NCBI GenBank assembly: GCA_003489085.1
Contig: DNJM01000047.1
Coordinates: 5,196-13,477, forward strand
Length of the DNA stretch: 8,282 nt
Direction: 5' to 3'
From: Lachnospiraceae bacterium
Lineage (GTDB): Bacteria; Bacillota; Clostridia; Lachnospirales; Lachnospiraceae
Shown here: one piece after another, positions 1-6,813 of the stretch
Position numbering within the stretch: the stretch's first letter is position 1
Layout of the letters: every line of letters starts with the position of its first letter
Translations under genes and position numbers: made by a program
Notes under the pieces: generated by a model
Database searches by the model: none
What the model saw: the letters and a program-made list of their open reading frames with translations, nothing else
What the model was told of the DNA's origin: nothing

Positions 1-86
1 CGGTACAGCCCGCGAGCCGAAAGGTATGATCCGGTGAGATTCCGGAGCCGACAGTATAGTCTGGATGGAAGAAGAGAAAAGATGCG
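1..86 (+). promoter_or_regulatory. FMN riboswitch (RFN element), 3' part only
   Basis: The first ~75 bases match the conserved 3' half of the FMN riboswitch: the AGCCCGCGAGC segment near 7-17, the GATCCGGTGAGATTCCGG hairpin at 29-46, and the GGAGCCGACAGTATAGTCTGGATG segment spanning about 44-67, followed by GAAGAAG. The 5' half of the aptamer, including the other strand of the closing helix P1 and the operon promoter, lies outside the window, so the right boundary given here is approximate. In this family, FMN binding to the nascent RNA favours a downstream terminator or hides the ribosome binding site. Terminators and the riboflavin genes follow directly, so control by premature termination is the likely mechanism. 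Confidence 0.95.
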
Positions 87-112
87 GCTTTCTATGATAT
101 CTTGTAGAAAGC
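87..112 (+). other. Hairpin between riboswitch and terminator
   Basis: An exact 8-bp inverted repeat (GCTTTCTA at 87-94, TAGAAAGC at 105-112) encloses a 10-base loop. No T-tract follows, so it is not a terminator itself. It sits where the riboswitch expression platform is expected and may be a spacer helix or take part in the switch. I could not identify a clear antiterminator pairing with the arms of the next terminator. That partner may lie in the missing 5' part. Confidence 0.5.
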
Positions 113-131
113 AATATATAGCTTGTAAACT

Positions 132-164
132 GCTCTGAAACGGGAAACTGTTTCAGAGCTTTTT
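132..164 (+). terminator. Intrinsic terminator 1 of the rib leader (attenuator)
   Basis: A perfect 10-bp stem (GCTCTGAAAC at 132-141 with GTTTCAGAGC at 150-159) has an 8-base loop and is followed immediately by TTTTT (160-164). This is a textbook Rho-independent terminator. It lies ~45 bases after the riboswitch aptamer and well before ribD, so it is most likely the FMN-controlled attenuator. Confidence 0.88.
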
Positions 165-210
165 CGTCTTAATGTGACAGTTTCGCAGCATGAAAAAGGA
201 TAGTCTATTG

Positions 211-246
211 CCCTGCAGAAAAAATTCTGCGGGGTTTTTCTTTTTT
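211..246 (+). terminator. Intrinsic terminator 2 of the rib leader
   Basis: A 10-bp stem with one T-G wobble (211-220 with 225-234, arms CCCTGCAGAA and TTCTGCGGGG) has an AAAA loop. It is followed by TTTTTCTTTTTT (235-246). The stem is GC-rich at its base and the T-tract is long, so it should terminate efficiently. It lies 43 bases before the ribD start and 47 bases after terminator 1, which gives the leader two terminators in series. Whether this one is also under riboswitch control or is a second barrier cannot be told from the sequence. Confidence 0.82.
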
Positions 247-288
247 AGTGGTATATGGGAAGCTGAAATGGCCGGAAAGGAGCAGATC

Positions 289-1422
289 ATGACAGACAGA
301 GAATACATGAGCCGGGCGATTGCTTTAGCGGAAAATGGAATCGGCCGGACGAATCCGAACCCGATGGTAGGGGCCGTTATCGTGAAGGACGATCGGATTA
401 TTGCAGAAGGGTATCATGCGAAATACGGGGAATATCATGCAGAGAGAAATGCGATTGCGGCTTTGAAGGAATCTGCAGAGGGGGCGACACTCTATGTTAC
501 ACTGGAGCCGTGCTGCCATTATGGAAAGACGCCTCCTTGTACGGAGGCGATTCTGGAGCAGGGGATTGCAAGGGTGGTGATTGGTTCGCGGGATCCGAAT
601 CCCAAAGTAGCAGGCAAGGGCGCGGCAGTTCTGCGGGCAGCCGGTGTGCAGGTGGAAGAGGACTTTATGCGGGAGGAATGCGACCGGCTGAATCCGGTAT
701 TTTTCCATTATATTACCACAGGAACTCCGTATGTTGTAATGAAGTATGCCATGACAGCAGACGGGAAGATTGCGACCAGGACGGGGGCGTCCAGGTGGAT
801 CACCGGATCCCCTGCCCGGGAAGAGGTGCAGCATATGCGGCATCGGTATATGGGAATTATGGTGGGAATCGGTACTGTATTGGCCGATGATCCGATGCTG
901 AATGTAAGGCTGGAAGGAAAGAAGAGTCCGATACGGATTATCTGCGATAGCCATGTGCAGATACCACTCGACAGTCAGATCTGCAAATCGGCAGGAGATT
1001 ACCGGACGATTCTGGCCTATGGGAAAGGTGTGTCGGAAATAGAAGATAAAAGAAACGGCAGACAGGAGGAACTTATTCATAAGCTCCGGGAGCTGAAAAA
1101 AGCAGGTGTGGAGGTCATATCCTGTCCGGATGCGGAAGGCGAAGTAGATCTGAAGCAATTGATGCGATACCTGGGAAAGCAGGGAATCGACAGTATTCTT
1201 TTAGAAGGAGGAGGCACGCTGAATGACAGTGCGCTGCAGCAGGGAATTGTGCGGAAAGTGGTGGCATTCGTAGCACCGAAACTATTCGGTGGTGAAGGAA
1301 GCAGAACGCCGGTTGCCGGAATCGGGGTGGAGCTGCCGGAACAGGCCGTGTCTCTGAAGCTTTGTGATATACATCGGGTGGGAGAAGATCTGATGTTGGA
1401 ATATGATATTCCGATTCAATAG
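289..1422 (+). CDS. ribD: Bifunctional riboflavin deaminase/reductase RibD
   Basis: This enzyme deaminates 2,5-diamino-6-ribosylamino-pyrimidinone 5'-phosphate and then reduces the ribosyl chain with NADPH, the second and third steps of the GTP branch in the cytosol. Residues 1-145 form the CMP/dCMP-type zinc deaminase: HAERNA carries His50 and the catalytic Glu52, and PCCHYGKTPPC gives Cys75 and Cys84. Residues ~148-377 are the reductase, with the PYVVMKYAMTADGKIA start and the ILLEGGGTLN motif. At 377 aa it has the normal family length. I chose the ATG at 289 because GGAAAGGAG (274-282) sits 6 bases upstream and the protein then begins with the usual family N-terminus. In-frame ATGs at 190 and 268 are poorer: the first would translate through terminator 2. 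It is the first gene of the operon, 44 bases before ribE. Confidence 0.96.
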   Translation: MTDREYMSRAIALAENGIGRTNPNPMVGAVIVKDDRIIAEGYHAKYGEYHAERNAIAALKESAEGATLYVTLEPCCHYGKTPPCTEAILEQGIARVVIGSRDPNPKVAGKGAAVLRAAGVQVEEDFMREECDRLNPVFFHYITTGTPYVVMKYAMTADGKIATRTGASRWITGSPAREEVQHMRHRYMGIMVGIGTVLADDPMLNVRLEGKKSPIRIICDSHVQIPLDSQICKSAGDYRTILAYGKGVSEIEDKRNGRQEELIHKLRELKKAGVEVISCPDAEGEVDLKQLMRYLGKQGIDSILLEGGGTLNDSALQQGIVRKVVAFVAPKLFGGEGSRTPVAGIGVELPEQAVSLKLCDIHRVGEDLMLEYDIPIQ

Positions 1423-1466
1423 CATTTTCTTCTTCCGGTTTTGGAAATGGAAAAGAGGAGAACAGA

Positions 1467-2120
1467 GTGTTTACAGGAATTATAGAAGAGCTTGGGAAAA
1501 TTAAACGTATTTCTTTGCGTGGAACATCCGGACAGATTGCCATTCAGGCAGAGAAGGTATTGAAAGGAACGAAGATTGGGGACAGTATTGCTGTAAATGG
1601 AATCTGCCTCACGGTAACCTCATTGCAGTCGGACGGATTCACCGCGGATATTATGGCTGAGACGATTCGACGGAGCAGTCTGTCCGGAGCAGTGAATGGG
1701 GATCTGGTTAACCTGGAGCGGGCTTTGGCAGCAGACGGTCGATTCGGCGGGCATATCGTATCCGGCCACATCGATGGAACCGGAAGGATCCTTTCCTGCC
1801 GAGAGGAAGAGAACGCCGTATGGGTAAGAGTAGAGACATCACCGAAGATCCTGCGGCTGGTTGTAGAGAAGGGATCGATCTGCATTGATGGAATCAGCCT
1901 GACCGTGGCAGCCGTGGATGCCGAAAGCTTTCAGGTATCCGTTATTCCGCATACAGGGGAGGAAACCACCTTGTTGAAAAAGAAGCCGGGAGATGTGGTG
2001 AATCTGGAAAATGATGTGATTGGGAAGTATGTAGAGAGGCTGCTGGGACTGGGCACAGTAGGGAAAAAGCAGACAAATCGGTCAGGTATTACGATGGAAT
2101 TTCTGGAAGAATATTTATAG
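1467..2120 (+). CDS. ribE: Riboflavin synthase alpha subunit
   Basis: This enzyme makes riboflavin by dismutation of two molecules of 6,7-dimethyl-8-ribityllumazine, the last step of the pathway. The 217-aa product shows the expected two similar lumazine-binding barrels. The N-terminal barrel (about 1-97) has MFTGIIEELG, GDSIAVNGICLTV and the GGHIVSGHIDGTG motif at 94-106. The C-terminal barrel (about 98-200) has GSICIDGISLTV and NLENDVIGKYVERLL. The start is a GTG at 1467, supported by AAGAGGAG (1453-1460) 6 bases upstream and by the near-invariant MFTGI N-terminus, so the non-ATG start is secure. It is second in the operon, 37 bases ahead of ribBA. The same protein is called RibC in some Bacillus naming. 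Confidence 0.96.
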   Translation: MFTGIIEELGKIKRISLRGTSGQIAIQAEKVLKGTKIGDSIAVNGICLTVTSLQSDGFTADIMAETIRRSSLSGAVNGDLVNLERALAADGRFGGHIVSGHIDGTGRILSCREEENAVWVRVETSPKILRLVVEKGSICIDGISLTVAAVDAESFQVSVIPHTGEETTLLKKKPGDVVNLENDVIGKYVERLLGLGTVGKKQTNRSGITMEFLEEYL

Positions 2121-2157
2121 AAATAAATTCATAAATACAGGAGGGAGAAGAACGGGT

Positions 2158-3369
2158 ATGAATTGCGAATATAATACAATTGAGGAGGCATTGGAGGATC
2201 TCCGGATGGGAAAGCTGATTCTGGTGACAGACGATCCGGATCGGGAAAATGAGGGCGATATGATCTGTGCGGCAGAATTTGCCACACAGGAAAATATCAA
2301 TTTCATGGCGTGCCATGCAAAGGGACTGATCTGTACACCGATGAGCGCGGAGATCGCCGGGAAGTTGGGGCTGCCGCAGATGGTAGCGGACAATACGGAC
2401 AATCACAGCACAGCATTTACTGTATCCATCGATCATATGGACACAACGACAGGAATTTCAGCAGCGGAGCGTTCTTATACAATGATGAAATGTGTGGATG
2501 AGGCGACAAGACCGGAGCATCTGCGCCGCCCGGGACATGTATTTCCGCTGGTAGCCAGAAAAGGCGGAGTACTGGTACGGAATGGTCATACGGAGGCAAC
2601 TGTGGATCTGATGCGTCTTGCAGGACTGAAGGAATGCGGCATCTGCTGTGAGATTATGGAGGATGACGGAACGATGATGCGGACGCCGCATCTATGGAAG
2701 CTGGCGGAAAAGTACCAATTAAAATTTATCACGATTAAGGCGCTGCAGGATTATTGCCGGATCCATGAGAAGCATGTTGTGCAGGAAGCAAGTGCCAGGA
2801 TGCCGACGAAGTATGGTGATTTTCAGATCTATGGCTATGTAAATGATATTACAGGAGAACATCATGTAGCTCTGGTAAAGGGTGATCTGGGAGATGGTGA
2901 AAATGTACTTTGCCGGGTGCATTCAGAGTGCCTTACCGGGGATACCTTTGGTTCCAGACGGTGCGATTGTGGAGAACAGCTGCAGAGAGCGATGCAGCAG
3001 GTGGAAAAAGAGGGCCGGGGAATCATCCTTTACATGCGCCAGGAAGGCCGGGGCATCGGACTGATCAATAAGCTAAAGGCGTACGAGCTCCAGGAGCAGG
3101 GCCTGGATACGGTGGAAGCTAATATCAGGCTGGGTTTTGATGCAGACTTAAGAGAATACTGGGTCGGCGCACAGATTCTGGCAGATCTGGGAGCCAGATC
3201 TCTGCGGCTTCTGACCAACAATCCGGATAAGATATATGGGCTGGAAGGCTTCGGGCTGACGATTACGGAAAGGGTTCCGATTGAGGTGAAACCGCAGAAA
3301 TATGATGTCCGATATATGAAAACCAAAAAGGAAAAAATGGGTCACATTTTCAATGAAATAGAATTCTAG
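2158..3369 (+). CDS. ribBA: Bifunctional DHBP synthase / GTP cyclohydrolase II RibBA
   Basis: The protein supplies both precursors of riboflavin: 3,4-dihydroxy-2-butanone 4-phosphate from ribulose 5-phosphate (N-terminal domain, about 1-200) and the diaminopyrimidine from GTP (C-terminal domain, about 206-403). DHBP synthase signatures visible are DDPDRENEGD at 25-34 (acidic metal-binding loop), RPGHVFPL and GHTEATVDLMRLAG. GTP cyclohydrolase II signatures are the zinc cysteines Cys258, Cys269 and Cys271 in SEC and RRCDCG, then RQEGRGIGL, REYWVGAQIL and LLTNNPDK. All key residues of both domains appear intact, so both activities are expected. At 403 aa it is the usual length for the fusion. 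The ATG at 2158 follows AGGAGGGA (2139-2146) at 11 bases. ribH follows after 19 bases. Confidence 0.97.
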   Translation: MNCEYNTIEEALEDLRMGKLILVTDDPDRENEGDMICAAEFATQENINFMACHAKGLICTPMSAEIAGKLGLPQMVADNTDNHSTAFTVSIDHMDTTTGISAAERSYTMMKCVDEATRPEHLRRPGHVFPLVARKGGVLVRNGHTEATVDLMRLAGLKECGICCEIMEDDGTMMRTPHLWKLAEKYQLKFITIKALQDYCRIHEKHVVQEASARMPTKYGDFQIYGYVNDITGEHHVALVKGDLGDGENVLCRVHSECLTGDTFGSRRCDCGEQLQRAMQQVEKEGRGIILYMRQEGRGIGLINKLKAYELQEQGLDTVEANIRLGFDADLREYWVGAQILADLGARSLRLLTNNPDKIYGLEGFGLTITERVPIEVKPQKYDVRYMKTKKEKMGHIFNEIEF

Positions 3370-3388
3370 GAAAGAAGGAGAGAACAGT

Positions 3389-3862
3389 ATGAGAGAAATT
3401 CAAGTATTGGAAGGAAAAGTAGTTGCCAGAGAAGGCATGAAGGTAGGGATTGTGGCATCCCGTTTTAATGAAATTATCGTAAATAAGCTGCTGGGCGGGG
3501 CTGTGGATGGTCTGGTGCGTCATGGTGTGGAAGAGGAAAATATTACGGCAGCGTGGGTACCGGGGGCATTTGAGATACCGTTGGCGGCAGCGAAGATGGC
3601 AAAGTCCGGAAAATATGATGCGGTCATTTGTGTGGGCGCAGTGATCCGCGGTGATACGACACATTATGACTATGTGTGCAATGAGGTATCCAAAGGGATT
3701 GCACAGGTGGGACTGAGTACAGGGGTACCGGTACTTTTCGGTGTAATTACGACGGAGAATATCGAGCAGGCGATTGCACGTGCCGGAAGTAAGGCTGGAA
3801 ATAAAGGATACGACTGTGCGTTGTCTGCGATCGAGATGGTTAATTTGATGGAGCAGATGTAG
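3389..3862 (+). CDS. ribH: 6,7-dimethyl-8-ribityllumazine synthase RibH
   Basis: Lumazine synthase condenses 5-amino-6-ribitylaminouracil with dihydroxybutanone phosphate. In this family it assembles into pentamers or 60-mer capsids in the cytosol. The 157-aa product carries the family motifs in order: SRFNEIIVNKLL near 24-35, WVPGAFEIPLAA near 56-67, and GAVIRGDTTHYDYV with the catalytic His at residue 92, then GVITTENIEQAIARAG and NKGYDCALSAIEM. The ATG at 3389 has GAAGGAGA (3374-3381) upstream. Its substrate needs a dephosphorylation that no classical rib gene performs. The next gene starts just one base after this stop codon and encodes a phosphatase-family protein. Confidence 0.97.
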   Translation: MREIQVLEGKVVAREGMKVGIVASRFNEIIVNKLLGGAVDGLVRHGVEEENITAAWVPGAFEIPLAAAKMAKSGKYDAVICVGAVIRGDTTHYDYVCNEVSKGIAQVGLSTGVPVLFGVITTENIEQAIARAGSKAGNKGYDCALSAIEMVNLMEQM

Positions 3863-3863
3863 G

Positions 3864-4541
3864 ATGAAGCCGACATTGATCTTCGATTACGACGGAACGA
3901 TCCATAATACGATAGGGATCTATGAACCGGCGTTTCGCAGCTGTTATGCCTGGCTGGAAGCGGAAGGTTATGTACCGGCACAGGAGATATCGACAGAAAG
4001 GATCGCAGGATGGCTTGGCATGAACAGTCGGGAAATGTGGAATTCCTTTTTGCCCGGGCTGTCGGAAGAGATGAAGGATGCAGCCAGCGGACAGGTTGGA
4101 AGCAGTATGGTGGAGTACATACGGGCACATAAGGCCGCGTGGTATCCCGGCGCACGGGAGGTTCTGGAGGAATTGAAAAGTGACGGCTATACAATGATAG
4201 TGTTAAGCAATTGCAAAATTGCATATCGTAAGGCAAACTGGGAAACGTTTGGGATGGAACGATGGTTTGCCGAATTTTACGACTGCGAAACTTTTTCCTT
4301 TGCACCGAAAACAGAAATTATCAAAGAAATACAAAAAAAGTTTTCCGGGCCATATATCGTAATCGGTGACAGGAGAAGTGATCTGGAATGTGCAGTTTCC
4401 AGCGGAAGTGCATTTATCGGATGCCGTTATGGATTCGGAATAGATGGAGAACTGGACGGAGCAGATGCATTTGTTGATACGGTAAGAGAGTTGCCGGGTC
4501 GGATTAGAAGACAAGAAGCTTTTATTGAAACAGGAAGATAA
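3864..4541 (+). CDS. HAD-family phosphatase (C1-cap type), last gene of rib operon
   Basis: This is a 225-aa cytosolic HAD-superfamily hydrolase with all four motifs: DYDGT (nucleophile Asp8, acid/base Asp10), Ser115-Asn116 in IVLSNC, Lys149 in APKTE, and GDRRSD with Asp169 and Asp173. A helical insertion of about 80 residues between motifs I and II marks a C1-type cap as in phosphoglycolate phosphatase relatives. It begins one base after the ribH stop codon. Its likely ribosome binding site (GATGGAG, 3847-3853) lies inside the end of ribH, so translation is probably coupled. The riboflavin pathway needs a phosphatase for 5-amino-6-(5-phosphoribitylamino)uracil, a step met elsewhere by various HAD proteins such as E. 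coli YigB and YbjI or Bacillus YcsE. That role is inferred here from context. FMN hydrolysis or general sugar-phosphate clean-up are alternatives. Confidence 0.88.
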   Translation: MKPTLIFDYDGTIHNTIGIYEPAFRSCYAWLEAEGYVPAQEISTERIAGWLGMNSREMWNSFLPGLSEEMKDAASGQVGSSMVEYIRAHKAAWYPGAREVLEELKSDGYTMIVLSNCKIAYRKANWETFGMERWFAEFYDCETFSFAPKTEIIKEIQKKFSGPYIVIGDRRSDLECAVSSGSAFIGCRYGFGIDGELDGADAFVDTVRELPGRIRRQEAFIETGR

Positions 4542-4596
4542 GATAGAAGATTCGCAGAAGGAAAGAGAGGATCTTCTATCTTATACATTTTACAGA
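4538..4596. terminator. Inverted repeat between convergent operons, likely terminator
   Basis: A perfect 14-bp inverted repeat (ATAAGATAGAAGAT at 4538-4551, its complement at 4571-4584) encloses a 19-base loop. It overlaps the stop codon of the HAD gene. Downstream on the + strand the sequence is T-rich but broken (ACATTTTACAGATTTTT), so termination of the rib operon is plausible but the signal is AT-rich and not strong. The convergent MFS gene ends at 4609, and the repeat could also stop transcripts from that side, although no good T-tract follows on the minus strand. Confidence 0.65.
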
Positions 4597-4608
4597 TTTT
4601 TAAATTCC

Positions 4609-5904
4609 TTAAGCAGCTGCATGCTTTTTCAGAGCCGGGTGCTTCTTTTCCTGCAGGAACTGGCTCCACTTTTTGATAGACAGGATGCAGACGAGTAAAC
4701 CGGCTACGGCCAGCAGGGTCCAGCAGAGGATCGTTGTATACCAGCCGAACTTCTCAGAAATACCGGCAATCACGTAAGTAGAAAGGGCGCTGCCGATGTA
4801 AGTGGCGGCATTTAAAATACCGGAGACAGCAGCTACCTTGCCGTATTTTTCGAATCGTCTCGGTGCATGGCTGATGATAAACAGGTTGATGCCATGCATA
4901 CAGCCGGTGATCAGTGTCATCATGGTAATACTGACCGGTGCGGAGGTTGCCTGGAATGGCAGCAGCACGAGGCAGGCTGTCAGAGCACAGGAAAATAGAA
5001 CAGTTGCGGACAACATTTCATTTTTCAGTTTCTCAAGCAGCTTGGAGGCAAGCGCAACACTGATGATACTGAAAGCCGGCAGAATCGCCGTTGTCAGGAT
5101 CGATAACGAATTGCTTAAGCCGAAATTCTCGCCGATGTAAACAGGCATCCAGGTAGTAATGCCGTCTCGTATGATGCCGTGGAAAACGCCGGTTGCCAGC
5201 ATAAATAAGAATGGCGTCTGAACTGCTATGAACTTAAAGGTCATCGGGGCGGCCTCCGCAGCTTTGGCATCAGTAGTTCCTGCCGCTTCTGTCTGCAGAA
5301 CAGGAGCTTTGGCGGTCAAAAGCGGCCCGCACAGCCGTGTAATGAAAATGAACCACAGGATGCAGACAATAAAGCCAAATGCGGCGGAAAAAATAAATAC
5401 TGTCCGCCATTCAAAAACAGAAACACAGATCGGAACCAGAAAATATACGAGAATGGTTCCGGATGAAGAGGCTCCAGCTACGGCGATGCAGCAGGTCTGA
5501 TACGCTTTATCGTGCAGGCTGCTGGCCATAATACGGACAAGCGGAGGCCAGATCATGGATTGTGCGAAACCGTTGACACACCAGAGTCCGGTTAATACGG
5601 CGATACTGGAAGTCAGGGCAACAGAGACGTTGCAGACAGAAGATAACAGCAGGCCGCCGAAAATCATATTTCGAGGGGAGATCTTATCACCGAGGATTCC
5701 GCAGATAAACTGCCCGATTCCATAGATAATAAAACATCCTGTAATCGGCAGACTGGCTGCCTGTCTGTCAATGTGAAGTGCATCGCAGATCTCGCTCAAT
5801 GCAGCGGTATAGTTCAGTCTTGTCAGATAACTGGTAAAATAGACAAGACAGCATAAGCTGGTAAAAAGCAGAATTTTATGTTTGTCTGTAAGTTTTTGCG
5901 GCAT
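4609..5904 (-). CDS. MFS transporter of the organophosphate:phosphate antiporter type
   Basis: The 431-aa inner-membrane protein has about 12 hydrophobic segments in two halves, separated by a soluble Ala-rich loop near residues 190-222. Features of the OPA family (GlpT, UhpT, UhpC) are visible: Arg29 in SYLTRLNYTAAL after the first helix, matching the family pattern R-x-N, and Arg246 in IIRDGITTWMPVYI, which corresponds to the second-half arginine segment RYGVLDW-P of GlpT. These two arginines bind the phosphate group in GlpT. The substrate is therefore probably a phosphorylated sugar, glycerol phosphate or similar organic anion, though the exact compound cannot be named. ATG at 5904 follows AGGAGGA (5914-5920 on the complement) at 9 bases. 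It lies 33 bases downstream of the DeoR regulator gene, presumably in one transcript. Confidence 0.88.
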   Translation of the reverse strand: MPQKLTDKHKILLFTSLCCLVYFTSYLTRLNYTAALSEICDALHIDRQAASLPITGCFIIYGIGQFICGILGDKISPRNMIFGGLLLSSVCNVSVALTSSIAVLTGLWCVNGFAQSMIWPPLVRIMASSLHDKAYQTCCIAVAGASSSGTILVYFLVPICVSVFEWRTVFIFSAAFGFIVCILWFIFITRLCGPLLTAKAPVLQTEAAGTTDAKAAEAAPMTFKFIAVQTPFLFMLATGVFHGIIRDGITTWMPVYIGENFGLSNSLSILTTAILPAFSIISVALASKLLEKLKNEMLSATVLFSCALTACLVLLPFQATSAPVSITMMTLITGCMHGINLFIISHAPRRFEKYGKVAAVSGILNAATYIGSALSTYVIAGISEKFGWYTTILCWTLLAVAGLLVCILSIKKWSQFLQEKKHPALKKHAAA

Positions 5905-5937
5905 AATGTGTTATCCTCCTTATTATTTTAAGATCGA

Positions 5938-6702
5938 TTATTCGGTTACAAATTCGATTCCGTGCTGCCTGTAAATATCTCTGATGTCTTCAGGAAGCCC
6001 GGCATCCGTAATGTATGTATAAGACGGATCCAGCGGTGCGATCTTCATCATAGCATCTGTTCCGATTTTAGAGCTGTCGGCCAGGACGAATACTTTATCC
6101 GCGCTGAGCAGCATCTGTCGTTGGAGCGGAATAAATTCTTCCATGAAGTCGCTGATCCCCATATGCAGTGAAACTGCCGATGGCATCAGAAAACATTTAT
6201 CTGCATGAAGCTGGCGCAGTGTGTCTACGGCAAGATGGCCGAAGAACGCCTCTTCATCAGAGAAAAACTGCCCGCCGGTCAGAATCAGTTTATAATCCGG
6301 CTGGCGTGATAAAATGCGGAACACAGCCAGGGAATGGGTGATGACCGTCAGTTCTTTAAAACGTCCGGAAATATATTCGGCAAGAGAAATGGCCGTTGTT
6401 CCTCCATCGATCATAATAATATCACCGGAATGAATCAGGGAAGCGGCCGTCTGAGCAAGCAGCTGTTTTTCCTTGATATTTTCAGAGGAACGGCTGGACA
6501 ATCGTTCGTAATTTTTCATTTTCTTAACCGAGACGGCACCGCCATAGACCCGCTTTAAAAGACCGTCCTTTTCCAGGGATTCCAAATCGCGGCGTACCGT
6601 TTCCAGGGAAACCGGAAACAGTGCGGTTAGTTCCGATACGGTCACAGAATGCTTCTGCTCTAACAATTCAATAATTTTCAATTTACGTTCGCTGGCTAAC
6701 AA
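5938..6702 (-). CDS. DeoR-family transcriptional regulator
   Basis: This 254-aa DNA-binding protein has a winged helix-turn-helix at residues ~5-57 (ERKLKIIELLEQ, recognition helix SLETVRRDLESL at 32-43, wing LLKRVYGGAV) and a DeoRC sugar-phosphate-sensing domain from ~75 to 235 (DGGTT at 99-103, LTGGQ, DSSK at 209-212). Proteins of this family usually repress transport or catabolic genes and are released by a phosphorylated intermediate. I place the start at TTG 6700-6702 because GGAGG lies 9 bases upstream and the product then begins MLASERK, the usual family N-terminus. A longer reading to TTG 6738 would add 12 residues encoded across that binding site, and GTG 6708 is too close to it. It precedes the OPA-type transporter and probably controls both itself and that gene. 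Confidence 0.93.
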   Translation of the reverse strand: MLASERKLKIIELLEQKHSVTVSELTALFPVSLETVRRDLESLEKDGLLKRVYGGAVSVKKMKNYERLSSRSSENIKEKQLLAQTAASLIHSGDIIMIDGGTTAISLAEYISGRFKELTVITHSLAVFRILSRQPDYKLILTGGQFFSDEEAFFGHLAVDTLRQLHADKCFLMPSAVSLHMGISDFMEEFIPLQRQMLLSADKVFVLADSSKIGTDAMMKIAPLDPSYTYITDAGLPEDIRDIYRQHGIEFVTE

Positions 6703-6717
6703 ATCCACACACCTCCA

Positions 6718-6785
6718 CACAAACTTATCAAATGACAAACTGAAAATACCACAAACTCACACAAATATCAACGAAAATCCACAAA
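6718..6785. repeat. CACAAA (TTTGTG) repeats, candidate DeoR-type operators
   Basis: Exact CACAAA copies start at 6718, 6750, 6760 and 6780, and a one-base variant GACAAA starts at 6734. The spacings are 16, 16, 10 and 20 bases. Two copies lie exactly inside the spacer between the predicted -35 and -10 of the regulator operon. DeoR-family proteins often bind short direct repeats of T-rich units at their own promoter, so these are natural operator candidates. The region is also generally CA-rich, so some copies may be chance. Confidence 0.5.
6743..6771 (-). promoter_or_regulatory. Predicted promoter of the deoR-like/MFS operon
   Basis: On the minus strand TTGATA (6766-6771) and TATTTT (6743-6748) are separated by exactly 17 bases, giving a plausible sigma-A promoter. 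Transcription would start near 6736, leaving a short leader before the TTG start at 6702. The -10 matches four of six consensus positions, so the call is moderate. Confidence 0.55.
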
Positions 6786-6813
6786 AGGACAAGGATTATG
6801 GAGGATTGTGCAA

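Noticed and set aside
190..288. N-terminal extension of ribD from ATG 190 or ATG 268
   Set aside because: The first 33 codons would run through terminator 2. The extra residues are unlike RibD N-termini, and ATG 289 has a well-spaced GGAAAGGAG.
325..1158. 277-aa open frame on the minus strand
   Set aside because: It lies fully opposite ribD, its product is rich in His, Arg, Pro and Cys as expected for an antisense shadow, and no family motif or binding site supports it.
3010..3060. Direct repeat GGCCGGGG-ATC in ribBA
   Set aside because: It encodes EGRGI twice in EGRGIILYMRQEGRGIGL, a pattern normal for GTP cyclohydrolase II, so the repeat follows from the protein sequence.
4207..4222. Short hairpin GCAATT-GCAA-AATTGC in the HAD gene
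   Set aside because: A 6-bp AT-rich stem within coding sequence with no flanking signal is within what chance provides.
3670..4305. 211-aa open frame on the minus strand
   Set aside because: It lies opposite ribH and the HAD gene, has low-complexity composition and shows no recognisable domain.
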